7,830 nucleotides of DNA from Acidobacteriaceae bacterium (GTDB taxonomy: Bacteria > Acidobacteriota > Terriglobia > Terriglobales > Acidobacteriaceae): assembly GCA_027306745.1 (NCBI GenBank), contig DAHUZD010000049.1, positions 1 to 7,830 on the forward strand. The letters are read 5' to 3'. Shown one piece after another: positions 1-6,437 of this stretch. The notes under the pieces were generated by a model that was not told where the DNA came from, did not search any database, and saw nothing but the letters and a program-made list of their open reading frames with translations. The translations under genes and the position numbers were made by a program. The stretch's first letter is position 1, and the number at the start of each line of letters is the position of its first letter.

Positions 1-49
1 GGGTGGCTGCGCTCTGTTCTCCGGAGCGCGCACAGAAGACGCGAATCGT

Positions 50-57
50 TATAAAAT
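50..57 (+). promoter_or_regulatory. Possible -10 element of the tRNA-Ala promoter
   Basis: The AT-rich octamer TATAAAAT stands out in GC-rich surroundings and lies 22 nt before the mature tRNA 5' end, followed by a GC-rich stretch like the discriminator regions of stable-RNA promoters. Transcription would begin near 62-65 and give a short 5' leader for RNase P to remove. No convincing -35 hexamer is visible about 17 nt upstream, so the call rests on the -10 and its position alone. A 6-bp hairpin (GCGCTC at 9-14 with GAGCGC at 24-29) lies further upstream. It has no T tract and is not called as a terminator. Confidence 0.45.
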
Positions 58-79
58 AGCCGAAGCCGTTCCCACTTGT

Positions 80-155
80 GGGGCTATAGCTCAGCTGGGA
101 GAGCGCCTCGTTCGCAACGAGGAGGTCAGCGGTTCGATCCCGCTTAGCTCCACCA
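80..155 (+). tRNA. tRNA-Ala, anticodon CGC
   Basis: A complete cloverleaf can be folded by eye. The acceptor arm is GGGGCTA (80-86) with TAGCTCC (145-151), the D arm is GCTC/GAGC (89-92, 101-104), the anticodon arm is CCTCG/CGAGG (106-110, 118-122) around loop TTCGCAA, and the T arm is AGCGG/CCGCT (128-132, 140-144) around TTCGATC. The anticodon CGC (113-115) reads GCG alanine codons. The third acceptor pair is G-U, the classic G3:U70 identity element of alanyl-tRNA synthetase, which independently confirms alanine. The discriminator base is A152 and CCA is encoded at 153-155. The gene ends 49 nt before moaA on the same strand. Confidence 0.97.
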
Positions 156-158
156 AAA

Positions 159-189
159 TTGTCCGGGCATCCATCAGGTCCCCCGGCAA
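159..189 (+). other. Hairpin between tRNA-Ala and moaA
   Basis: TTG-T-CCGGG (159-167) can pair with CCCGG-CAA (182-186 and 187-189), giving eight base pairs with one bulged T and a 14-nt loop. It starts three bases after the encoded CCA. No T run follows, so it is not a textbook intrinsic terminator. It could be a 3' processing barrier or a weak attenuator between the tRNA and the moaA message, or chance in GC-rich DNA. No separate moaA promoter is apparent in the spacer. Confidence 0.3.
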
Positions 190-204
190 CCGTGTTAAGG
201 GCGG

Positions 205-1305
205 ATGGAGATGACAGCAACTCAGCCTTCCATTTCGCCAGCACCGAACATCCTTCCCCAGTCAGAATCGCCTTCGGCCACGCGCCTACGCGACCGTTTT
301 GGCCGCGCGATTACGGACCTGCGCATCTCCGTCACCGACCGCTGCAACTACAAATGCGTTTATTGCCGCACCGGCGAACAGGGCGCGCAGTATGCGGAGC
401 TTCCCATCCCTGACTATCTGCGCCTGACGCGCGCCTTTGTGGCGCTGGGCATTGAGAAGGTGCGCCTGACGGGCGGCGAGCCGTTGCTGCGCAGTGGATT
501 GACAGGCATGATCCGCGAACTGGCGAACTATCGCACGGCCTTTTCCGCCGAGGGCCAGCCGCTGGCCGTTGGCGCGGGCCACGCGCTGGATATTGCGCTG
601 ACCACCAATGGGCATTTACTGGCAGAGCTGGCCCAACCCATGAAGGATGCGGGTTTGCACCGCATTACGGTGAGCATGGATGCCGTAGATCGCGCCAAGT
701 TTGCGCGCATCACTCGCATTGAAGACGGATACGACCGCGTGCTGGCGGGCATTCGCGCGGCTAAGCGCGTCGGTTTGGCGCCAGTGAAGGTCAACTGCGT
801 TCTGCTGCGTGGCTTCAATGAGGATCAGATCGTCCCCTTTGCCAAGTTCTCCCGCGAGGAGGGCGTGGTGGTGCGTTTTATTGAGTTCATGCCGCTGGAG
901 GAAGACCGCCGCTGGTCGCCAGAGGTGGTCGTGCGCATGGAAGAGATTCTCGCTGCGTTGAATACCTTTCGGCCTGTGGTGCCGTTGCCGCCGCAGGCGT
1001 TGAGCGAGACAGCGCGCCGCTACACCTTTGACGATGGCGTGGGAGAGATTGGCATCATTGCTCCGGTCTCACATCCGTTTTGCGGCCATTGCAGCCGCGT
1101 GCGGCTCACCTCAGACGGAAAAATCCGTACCTGCCTGTTTTCCCAAACGGACCACGATCTGTACGGCGTGCTGCGCCGGGGCGGTAGCGATGTTGATCTG
1201 GCGGCGACCATCCAGCGTGTGGTGGCGCACAAAGAGGAACGCCACCACATTGGCGAGCCTGGATTTTTGAAGCCCTCACGCAGCATGGTCCACATCGGCG
1301 GATAG
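205..1305 (+). CDS. moaA: GTP 3',8-cyclase MoaA (molybdenum cofactor biosynthesis)
   Basis: This cytoplasmic radical-SAM enzyme rearranges GTP to 3',8-cyclo-7,8-dihydro-GTP, which MoaC converts to cyclic pyranopterin monophosphate in the first stage of molybdenum cofactor synthesis. The 366-residue product has the SAM-cluster motif CNYKCVYC (Cys47, Cys51, Cys54), the GGEPLLR SAM-binding motif (90-96), the VSMDAVD strand (157-163), and the second 4Fe-4S site Cys293-x2-Cys296-x13-Cys310 that binds GTP in this family. It ends in the conserved Gly-Gly tail important for activity. About 20 extra residues (roughly 108-128) precede the DIALTTNG strand compared with E. coli MoaA. An in-frame TAA at 196-198 limits the start to ATG 205 or ATG 211; AAGG at 197-200 could serve either. 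moaC, moaD and moaE are not in the window, so the gene appears detached from its pathway partners. Confidence 0.97.
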   Translation: MEMTATQPSISPAPNILPQSESPSATRLRDRFGRAITDLRISVTDRCNYKCVYCRTGEQGAQYAELPIPDYLRLTRAFVALGIEKVRLTGGEPLLRSGLTGMIRELANYRTAFSAEGQPLAVGAGHALDIALTTNGHLLAELAQPMKDAGLHRITVSMDAVDRAKFARITRIEDGYDRVLAGIRAAKRVGLAPVKVNCVLLRGFNEDQIVPFAKFSREEGVVVRFIEFMPLEEDRRWSPEVVVRMEEILAALNTFRPVVPLPPQALSETARRYTFDDGVGEIGIIAPVSHPFCGHCSRVRLTSDGKIRTCLFSQTDHDLYGVLRRGGSDVDLAATIQRVVAHKEERHHIGEPGFLKPSRSMVHIGG

Positions 1306-1346
1306 GGAAGGCTTCCCACGCTGGAATTATTCCGCGAAAAATTTTC
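1305..1346. repeat. Three short palindromes after moaA
   Basis: Three hyphenated palindromes lie almost end to end: GGGAAGGCTTCCC (1305-1317, overlapping the last base of the moaA stop), GGAATTATTCC (1323-1333) and GAAAAATTTTC (1336-1346). Each has perfect arms around a single central base. The first could be a small transcript hairpin but has no T tract. The others could be protein-binding half-site pairs ahead of the cyclase gene. They are clear in the sequence; any function is inference. Confidence 0.35.
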
Positions 1347-1361
1347 TGGACCCGTCTGGAC
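1345..1361. repeat. Tandem TCTGGAC direct repeat
   Basis: TCTGGAC occurs at 1345-1351 and again at 1355-1361, 10 bp apart, which puts both copies on the same face of the helix. They lie about 80 bp before the GTG start of the diguanylate cyclase gene, where a regulator could bind. A weak -10-like TACAGT lies at 1389-1394 with no clear -35. No known regulator is assigned. Confidence 0.3.
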
Positions 1362-1438
1362 TGGATAGCGCGGGATTCCGGGCTGCGGTACAGTAGGCTA
1401 GCGCGCAAGTGGAGGCGTAGGGGTGCAAGCAGGCTCGA

Positions 1439-2536
1439 GTGACCAAACACATTCAATTTCCCGATCCGCATCAGCAACAGCACCGCGAGCTGCAAGTGCT
1501 GCATGAGGTGGCGCGCACGCTGACGGCTTCTTTGGATCTCGATCAGGTGCTGAGCGGCATCATGCAGCAAATGTCGCAGGCATTTTTGCCGGAAAGCTGG
1601 TCGCTGCTGACGCTGGATGAAGAGACGCAGCAGCTCGTTTTTGCCGCCGGAGCGGAAGAGACGCTGGTGCACAAGCGCATCCCTGTTGGCGAAGGCGTAG
1701 CCGGATGGGTGGCTCTGCATGGCGAGCCGCTGATTCTGAACAACCCGCAGCAGGATGCGCGCTACCTGGCCGACGCCAGCTCCGCCGGCAATGGCAAGCG
1801 CGCGGCAGAGAGCATGGTCTGCCTGCCGTTGCGCGCGCGCGGCCACACCCAGGGCGTCATCCAACTGGTGAACTGCAAGATGGAAGAACTGCGGCCGCAG
1901 CAGATTTTTCTGTTGCAGGCACTCTGCGACTACGCCGCCATTGCGATACAAAATGCGCGCGTGCTCGAACAGGTGCAACGGTTGACCATCACCGACGACT
2001 GCACCGGCCTGTATAACGCGCGACACATGTACGCCATGTTGGATTCGGCGCTGGAGCGTTGCGCGAAGAAACACCAGCCCGTCGGGTTGATCTTTCTCGA
2101 TCTCGATCACTTCAAAGAAGTGAATGACACTCACGGCCATCTGCAGGGCAGCCAGCTTCTGGCGGAGGTGGCCGCGCTGATCCGCAACAACATTGGGCCG
2201 CTCGGCTCGGCCTTTCGCTATGGCGGCGATGAGTTTGTCATCCTGTTGCCGAATATGGGTAAAGAGTCTTGCATCAACACAGCCCGGCTACTGCTGGAGA
2301 TGATCCAGAAGACCAGCTTTCTGGCAGAGTCTGGTCTGGCGGTTCGCCTGGGGGCCAGCTTTGGCGTAGCCTGCGCGCCCGAGGATGGCCGCAGCCTGCA
2401 TGAGGTGATTCGAGCAGCCGATACAGCGATGTATGCGGTGAAAAACTCCACACGTAACGGCGTACAGGCCGCGGGTGCGGCACGGATGGAGCCGGGTTTA
2501 CAAGCCGTTCCGGCGCGCTCTCGGCACGAGCTGTAG
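1439..2536 (+). CDS. GAF-GGDEF diguanylate cyclase
   Basis: Predicted soluble signalling enzyme that condenses two GTP into cyclic di-GMP. The 365-residue product has an N-terminal GAF-type sensory domain (about 18-175), a short linker with helical character, and a GGDEF domain (about 183-345). The catalytic loop is intact as RYGGDEF (GGDEF at 262-266), and DLDHFKEVND (221-230) supplies the metal-binding aspartate and substrate-binding Asn. The usual DxLTGLxN entry motif reads DDCTGLYN, with Leu replaced by Cys188. The allosteric I-site RxxD expected at 253-256 is GPLG, so product inhibition through that site should be absent. No signal peptide, membrane segment or EAL domain is present. GTG at 1439 is the first possible start after an in-frame TAG at 1418; the ribosome binding site is weak. 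The GAF ligand cannot be inferred. The gene ends 35 nt before the next one. Confidence 0.93.
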   Translation: MTKHIQFPDPHQQQHRELQVLHEVARTLTASLDLDQVLSGIMQQMSQAFLPESWSLLTLDEETQQLVFAAGAEETLVHKRIPVGEGVAGWVALHGEPLILNNPQQDARYLADASSAGNGKRAAESMVCLPLRARGHTQGVIQLVNCKMEELRPQQIFLLQALCDYAAIAIQNARVLEQVQRLTITDDCTGLYNARHMYAMLDSALERCAKKHQPVGLIFLDLDHFKEVNDTHGHLQGSQLLAEVAALIRNNIGPLGSAFRYGGDEFVILLPNMGKESCINTARLLLEMIQKTSFLAESGLAVRLGASFGVACAPEDGRSLHEVIRAADTAMYAVKNSTRNGVQAAGAARMEPGLQAVPARSRHEL

Positions 2537-2571
2537 CCGGGCTGCGTGCTAGGATCAAGCTAGGCGGTCGG

Positions 2572-2895
2572 ATGCAATTTTCAAGCCAATTTCGGGCGAA
2601 ATACACGGGCTGGCTGCGCTTTTTGCTGCGCGGTTGCGCAGCGGCATGCATCGCTGTGGTGCTGTTGGCAGCGACAACACAAGCCTGCCACTTCCACGCC
2701 CCCGGCTCGCAGAGCGGCCCCGACCACTGCCCCATCTGCATCGCGCTGCACCCGGCCATGCCTGCGGCCAGCCATGCGATGCAGACCGTCACACAGGCTG
2801 TTTCTGAATCCGTTCAGGCTACGCCGCTCCACCGTTACCACCATGTGTGGAGCTTTGACCTTTCCATCCGCCCTCCGCCAGCGCTATTCGTCTAG
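2572..2895 (+). CDS. Small membrane-anchored His/Cys-rich protein, DUF2946-like
   Basis: A 107-residue protein with a basic N-terminus and one hydrophobic segment (about 18-35), either an uncleaved anchor or a signal peptide ending near the TQAC stretch. The exported part begins with CHFH (39-42), followed by DHCPICIALHPAMP (51-64) with a CxxC pair at Cys53/Cys56 and His60, and a further His cluster near 87-91. This layout resembles DUF2946 proteins, small exported proteins often encoded near copper-related TonB receptors, but the match is by eye only. The residues could bind a soft metal such as copper or zinc. AGGCGG at 2562-2567 precedes the ATG. It lies between the diguanylate cyclase and the TonB receptor genes on the same strand, and its composition fits a real gene. 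Exact function is unknown. Confidence 0.72.
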   Translation: MQFSSQFRAKYTGWLRFLLRGCAAACIAVVLLAATTQACHFHAPGSQSGPDHCPICIALHPAMPAASHAMQTVTQAVSESVQATPLHRYHHVWSFDLSIRPPPALFV

Positions 2896-2907
2896 AGACT
2901 TCGTCCG

Positions 2908-2960
2908 CAATCGCTCGGCAACGCCCGGCAGAGATTTTCGCTGAGCCGCTGCGGCGATTG
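2908..2960 (+). other. Inverted repeat in the leader of the TonB receptor gene
   Basis: CAATCGC (2908-2914) and GCGATTG (2954-2960) are perfect 7-bp complements 39 nt apart, extendable by a G-T pair at each end. Inside lies a compact GCCGC-T-GCGGC palindrome (2945-2955), which competes for two bases of the outer right arm, so the two structures are partly mutually exclusive. A pyrimidine-rich stretch and the AGGAG site follow. This could be a leader structure, an attenuator or chance. No known riboswitch is recognised. Confidence 0.25.
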
Positions 2961-2982
2961 TTTCCCTTCTTCTATACCTCAC

Positions 2983-2987
2983 AGGAG
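2983..2987 (+). promoter_or_regulatory. Ribosome binding site that sets the TonB receptor start
   Basis: AGGAG lies six bases before ATG 2994, ideal spacing. The open frame also allows a TTG start at 2958, but that would place this site inside the coding region and add a 12-residue stretch ahead of a good signal peptide. ATG 2994 is therefore preferred. Confidence 0.85.
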
Positions 2988-2993
2988 AGTTTC

Positions 2994-5621
2994 ATGGCGT
3001 TTTGGTGCGGCATCGTCCGCAAAGGCTGCATGGCAATTTGCAGCATTATGTTATTGATCTCCACCGCCGCGCTGGCACAGTCGCTCGGCGTGGCCGGTGC
3101 CGTGGATGGCATTGTGAAAGACCCAACAGGAGCGGTCATCCCCGGCGCGACGGCAACGATTCACGACTTTGTCTCCGGGTATGTGAAGACGGCGACGACC
3201 GACGCGCAGGGCCAGTTCAGCTTCAGCAATCTGCCCGCGAGCCACTATCACATCAATGTGACTCAGGATGGTTTTGCGCCCTACTCCTTTGACGCAGACA
3301 TCAACTCGCCTTTGCCCATCACGCAGGAGATTACGCTGCAACTGGCCAACTCCAGCACCACGGTGGAGGTCAACGGCGACCGCAACGACCTGCTCTACTC
3401 CAACCCGGCGGCGCATACGGACATTGACCGTTCGCTGATCGCCAAGCTTCCGCAGGACTCGACTAACTCCGGCCTCAGCTCGGCCATCACCATGGCCAGC
3501 CCCGGCATCGCCGCCGACTCCGACGGCATGTTTCATCCGCTCGGCGAACACTCCGACACCACCTTCAGCGTGGATGGCCAGCCCATCTCCGACCAGCAGA
3601 GCCGCATTTTTTCCAATGAAATTTCAGCGAATGATGTGCAGTCGTTGCAGGTGATCGACGGAGTGATTCCGCCTGAGTATGGCGACAAGGCCAGCATCGT
3701 CGCGGTGACAACGACACGCTCTGGCTTGGGCAATCCGCATGGGGAGGGCAATGCTTCCCTGGCCTATGGCTCTTTTGGCACTACGACTTTCAATAGCGAT
3801 TACGCGCGCGGCTCGCAACGTTCGGGCAACTTTACTTCCTTCGATGGAGTGAACTCCGGCAGATTTCTCGATGCACCTGAGTACTCCGTGATGCACGCGC
3901 ACGGCAACAATGAAAACTTTTTTGATCGCGTGGACTACAACCCGCGCATGCAGGACACGCTGCACACGAATCTGATTCTGGCCCGCTCCTGGTTCCAGAA
4001 TCCCAACCAATACGATCAGCAGACTGCCGGGCAGGATCAACGCTCTGAGATTTTTACGTACGATGTATCGCCGTTTTGGGCGCACCTGTTCGGTTCCAAT
4101 TCGCTGCTGACGGTGAACCCCTACCTGCGGCAAGACAATGTGCACTACTACCCCAGCGGCAACAAGTTTGCCGACCAGCCAGCGACGATGCAGCAAGATC
4201 GCATGTTGCGCAATCTCGGCTTCAAGGTCGATTACGCCTACACCAAGGGCGTGAACAATGTGAAGATCGGCACGGACATCTATCAAACATTTCTGAATGA
4301 AGAATTTCAATTCGGCATCACCAGCCCGGCTTTCAATCCTGTTTGTTTGACTGCGAACGGCGGCCCGGTGGCTGGAGATGCGTACACAAATCCCAATCAG
4401 TGCGCAGCGGCTGGCTACACGGCCAACCCGAATTTTCAGCCAGGCCTGCTGCAATATGACCTGACGCGCAACGGCGTACCCTTTCACTTTCAAGGACACA
4501 CAGTCATCAAGGAAGAAGCGCTCTACGCCGAGGACACGATTAACCTGAAGAGCCTATCGTTGCTGCTGGGCGTGCGTGGCGATAACTATAACGGCCTGAC
4601 CAGCCGCTATATGTTGGAGCCGCGCGTCGGCGGCACCTACAGCGTGGCCAAGACGGGAACCAAGCTGCGCTTGGGCTATGCGCGCTTGATGCCAACGCCG
4701 TACAACGAGAATTTGATTCTCTCCAGCTACACCGGCAATGGCGGGCTGGCCAACAACTTGGGAGCCTACGGGCAAAGCCCACTGGTGCCTGCTTCGCGCA
4801 ACCAGTTCAATGCTGGAATTGAGCAAGGCTTTGGTCGTTATCTGGTCATCGATGCACAATACTTTTGGAAGTTTACCCAGCGCGACTACGACTTTGACGT
4901 TCTTCTGAACACGCCGCTGACCTTTCCAATTCAGTGGCGCAAGTCGAAGATTGACGGCGCTGCGGTGACCATCACCATGCCGAAGAACCATGGACTCAGC
5001 GCCTACTCCGTGCTGGGCCATGCGCGTTCGCGCTTCTTTGGCCCGGAGGTCGGCGGCATCATCTTCAATGATCCGAGCTTGGAAACCTCCACGCAGCCCT
5101 TCCGCATCGATCACGATCAAGCCTTTCAGCAAACAACGCATTTGCAGTATCAACCGCGCGCGCACGGGCCGTGGGCTGGGTTGGATTGGACGTATGAGAG
5201 CGGACTGGTGGCAGGCAATGCGCCGTTTGGAGTCAGCCCCACGCAGCCAGTGGATTTGACGTATCTGACGCCGGACCAACAGCAGCAGGCGGAGCTGAGT
5301 TGCAACGGCGTGCGCGCCACGCTGAGCGGGCCGCTGACGAGCTGCCTGCCGGGGCAGTTGCAGTCCAAGCTGCTCTACATTCCCAGGGCGGGCACGGAGA
5401 ACAACGACAAGAACCCGCCCCGCGTGCAGCCGAGAACCATCTTCGACGCGACCGCTGGTTGGGACAATCTGCTGCGTGCGCGCCGCTTCCAAGTCAACGC
5501 GCGCCTGACGGCCACCAACTTCACCAACAAGGTGGCCATGTACAACTTTTTGTCCACCTTCAGCGGCACACACTACATTCCACCGCGCATGTACACAGCG
5601 CAGGTGTCGCTTTCGTTTTAA
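2994..5621 (+). CDS. TonB-dependent outer-membrane receptor with carboxypeptidase-regulatory-like N-terminal domain
   Basis: Predicted outer-membrane beta-barrel that imports a bound substrate using energy from TonB-ExbBD. The 875-residue product starts with a signal peptide (hydrophobic core about 13-27, likely cleavage near ALAQ, 26-29). A carboxypeptidase-regulatory-like beta-sandwich follows (about 37-120, GIVKDPTGAVIPGA), then a plug domain (about 140-245, with FSVDGQPISDQQSR and VIDGVIPPEYGDKAS) and a barrel to the end. The C-terminus SLSF, with terminal Phe, is a typical outer-membrane assembly signal. Two Cys pairs, 451/470 and 770/784, probably form disulfides in surface loops. It is shorter than the roughly 1000-1200-residue Oar-like receptors common in Acidobacteriota. 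Substrate is unknown; the upstream His/Cys-rich protein hints at a metal or metal complex. The stop TAA directly abuts the stop of the opposing cytochrome gene. Confidence 0.92.
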   Translation: MAFWCGIVRKGCMAICSIMLLISTAALAQSLGVAGAVDGIVKDPTGAVIPGATATIHDFVSGYVKTATTDAQGQFSFSNLPASHYHINVTQDGFAPYSFDADINSPLPITQEITLQLANSSTTVEVNGDRNDLLYSNPAAHTDIDRSLIAKLPQDSTNSGLSSAITMASPGIAADSDGMFHPLGEHSDTTFSVDGQPISDQQSRIFSNEISANDVQSLQVIDGVIPPEYGDKASIVAVTTTRSGLGNPHGEGNASLAYGSFGTTTFNSDYARGSQRSGNFTSFDGVNSGRFLDAPEYSVMHAHGNNENFFDRVDYNPRMQDTLHTNLILARSWFQNPNQYDQQTAGQDQRSEIFTYDVSPFWAHLFGSNSLLTVNPYLRQDNVHYYPSGNKFADQPATMQQDRMLRNLGFKVDYAYTKGVNNVKIGTDIYQTFLNEEFQFGITSPAFNPVCLTANGGPVAGDAYTNPNQCAAAGYTANPNFQPGLLQYDLTRNGVPFHFQGHTVIKEEALYAEDTINLKSLSLLLGVRGDNYNGLTSRYMLEPRVGGTYSVAKTGTKLRLGYARLMPTPYNENLILSSYTGNGGLANNLGAYGQSPLVPASRNQFNAGIEQGFGRYLVIDAQYFWKFTQRDYDFDVLLNTPLTFPIQWRKSKIDGAAVTITMPKNHGLSAYSVLGHARSRFFGPEVGGIIFNDPSLETSTQPFRIDHDQAFQQTTHLQYQPRAHGPWAGLDWTYESGLVAGNAPFGVSPTQPVDLTYLTPDQQQQAELSCNGVRATLSGPLTSCLPGQLQSKLLYIPRAGTENNDKNPPRVQPRTIFDATAGWDNLLRARRFQVNARLTATNFTNKVAMYNFLSTFSGTHYIPPRMYTAQVSLSF

Positions 5622-6437
5622 TTAGTACTGGGCGTAAGCGGGATTGAAGGCCGGGCGCGGCTGCGCGTGGATGTAGGCGGAGACGTCGAGGGCCTCTTGC
5701 GCAGAGAGTGTGCCCTTGCGGTTTTGTGGCATGTTGGCCTGCACAAAGGCGGCCATCTTGGTGATGCGGTTCATGCCGGCGCCGTCGTTGAATGCGTCCG
5801 GCCCCCAGAGCGGCGGAAAGAGCGGACGGCTGCCCGCGCCGTTCGCGCCATGGCAGCCCGCGCATTGCGTGGCGTAGATTTGCGCGCCGCGTGCTGGATC
5901 GGGCGTCAGCTTTGGCAGCACAACCAAGCCGCGCCCAACAAAAGGCAGATATTGCGGCCTGGGTTCTGAAAGCCAGCCAATGTAGTCCACCAACGCGTGC
6001 ATCTCGCGGCTGTTGTAGGGAAGCGGACGGCCATTTTCACTGCGTGCAAAGCACTCTTCGATTCTGTCCTCCAATGTAATGGAGCGTCCGGCGCGTTTGC
6101 TGAATTTTGGGAAGGTCTGCGACGTGCCCACCAGCGGCGCAGCGTATGGTGCAACGCCATCCGCGATGTGGCAGTTGCTGCACGTCAGCTTGTCGCCAAC
6201 ATAGGCAGGGGCCAGAGCTGGCGTGTCGTGGAAGAGTTCTTTTCCATAGCGGATGCTGGCTCCGCGCGCGCCGCCGGGAATGTTTTGCATGCTGGGCAAC
6301 TGCCATGCCTGCCAGACGACGCGCTGCGAGCGATGCAAGCTGCGTAGCCAATGCCAACCGCCCAGGCCCAGAGCCAGTGTGAGCACATACAACATAGCAA
6401 CCGCAACGGCAATGGAAACCCACGTTCGCGTGCGCAT
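5622..6437 (-). CDS. Membrane-anchored diheme cytochrome c, TsdA (thiosulfate dehydrogenase)-like
   Basis: Predicted periplasmic electron-transfer protein of 271 residues with an N-terminal anchor (about 7-27) and two c-heme sites, CSNCH (86-90) and CAGCH (192-196). The first domain carries the stretch TLEDRIEECFARSENGRPLP (121-140), closely resembling TsdA, where the equivalent Cys is the distal ligand of heme 1. Here it is Cys129, 39 residues after the heme His. The second domain has PPLWGPDAFNDGAGM (208-222), TKM (226-228) and NMP (235-237), giving Met228 and Met236 as candidate second-heme ligands. TsdA oxidises thiosulfate to tetrathionate or catalyses the reverse; that activity here is inference. 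An earlier in-frame start at 6530 would lie inside the upstream gene. ATG 6437 is preferred because it overlaps the upstream stop as TGATG and has GGAG five bases before it, implying translational coupling. Confidence 0.9.
   Translation of the reverse strand: MRTRTWVSIAVAVAMLYVLTLALGLGGWHWLRSLHRSQRVVWQAWQLPSMQNIPGGARGASIRYGKELFHDTPALAPAYVGDKLTCSNCHIADGVAPYAAPLVGTSQTFPKFSKRAGRSITLEDRIEECFARSENGRPLPYNSREMHALVDYIGWLSEPRPQYLPFVGRGLVVLPKLTPDPARGAQIYATQCAGCHGANGAGSRPLFPPLWGPDAFNDGAGMNRITKMAAFVQANMPQNRKGTLSAQEALDVSAYIHAQPRPAFNPAYAQY

Noticed and set aside
1305..1317. Intrinsic terminator after moaA
   Set aside because: The stem is only 5-6 bp and no T tract follows.
1106..2140. Long minus-strand open frame (344 codons) opposite moaA and the diguanylate cyclase
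   Set aside because: It spans the end of one well-supported gene, an intergenic region and half of another, with no recognisable domain and low-complexity composition. It is a GC-rich antisense shadow.
2958..2993. TTG start for the TonB receptor at 2958
   Set aside because: It would put the strong AGGAG site inside the gene and add residues before a good signal peptide; ATG 2994 fits better.
3624..5573. Long minus-strand open frames (291 and 339 codons) inside the TonB receptor gene
   Set aside because: They are Arg/Val/Ala-rich shadows of a gene with a clear domain series, ribosome binding site and signal peptide.
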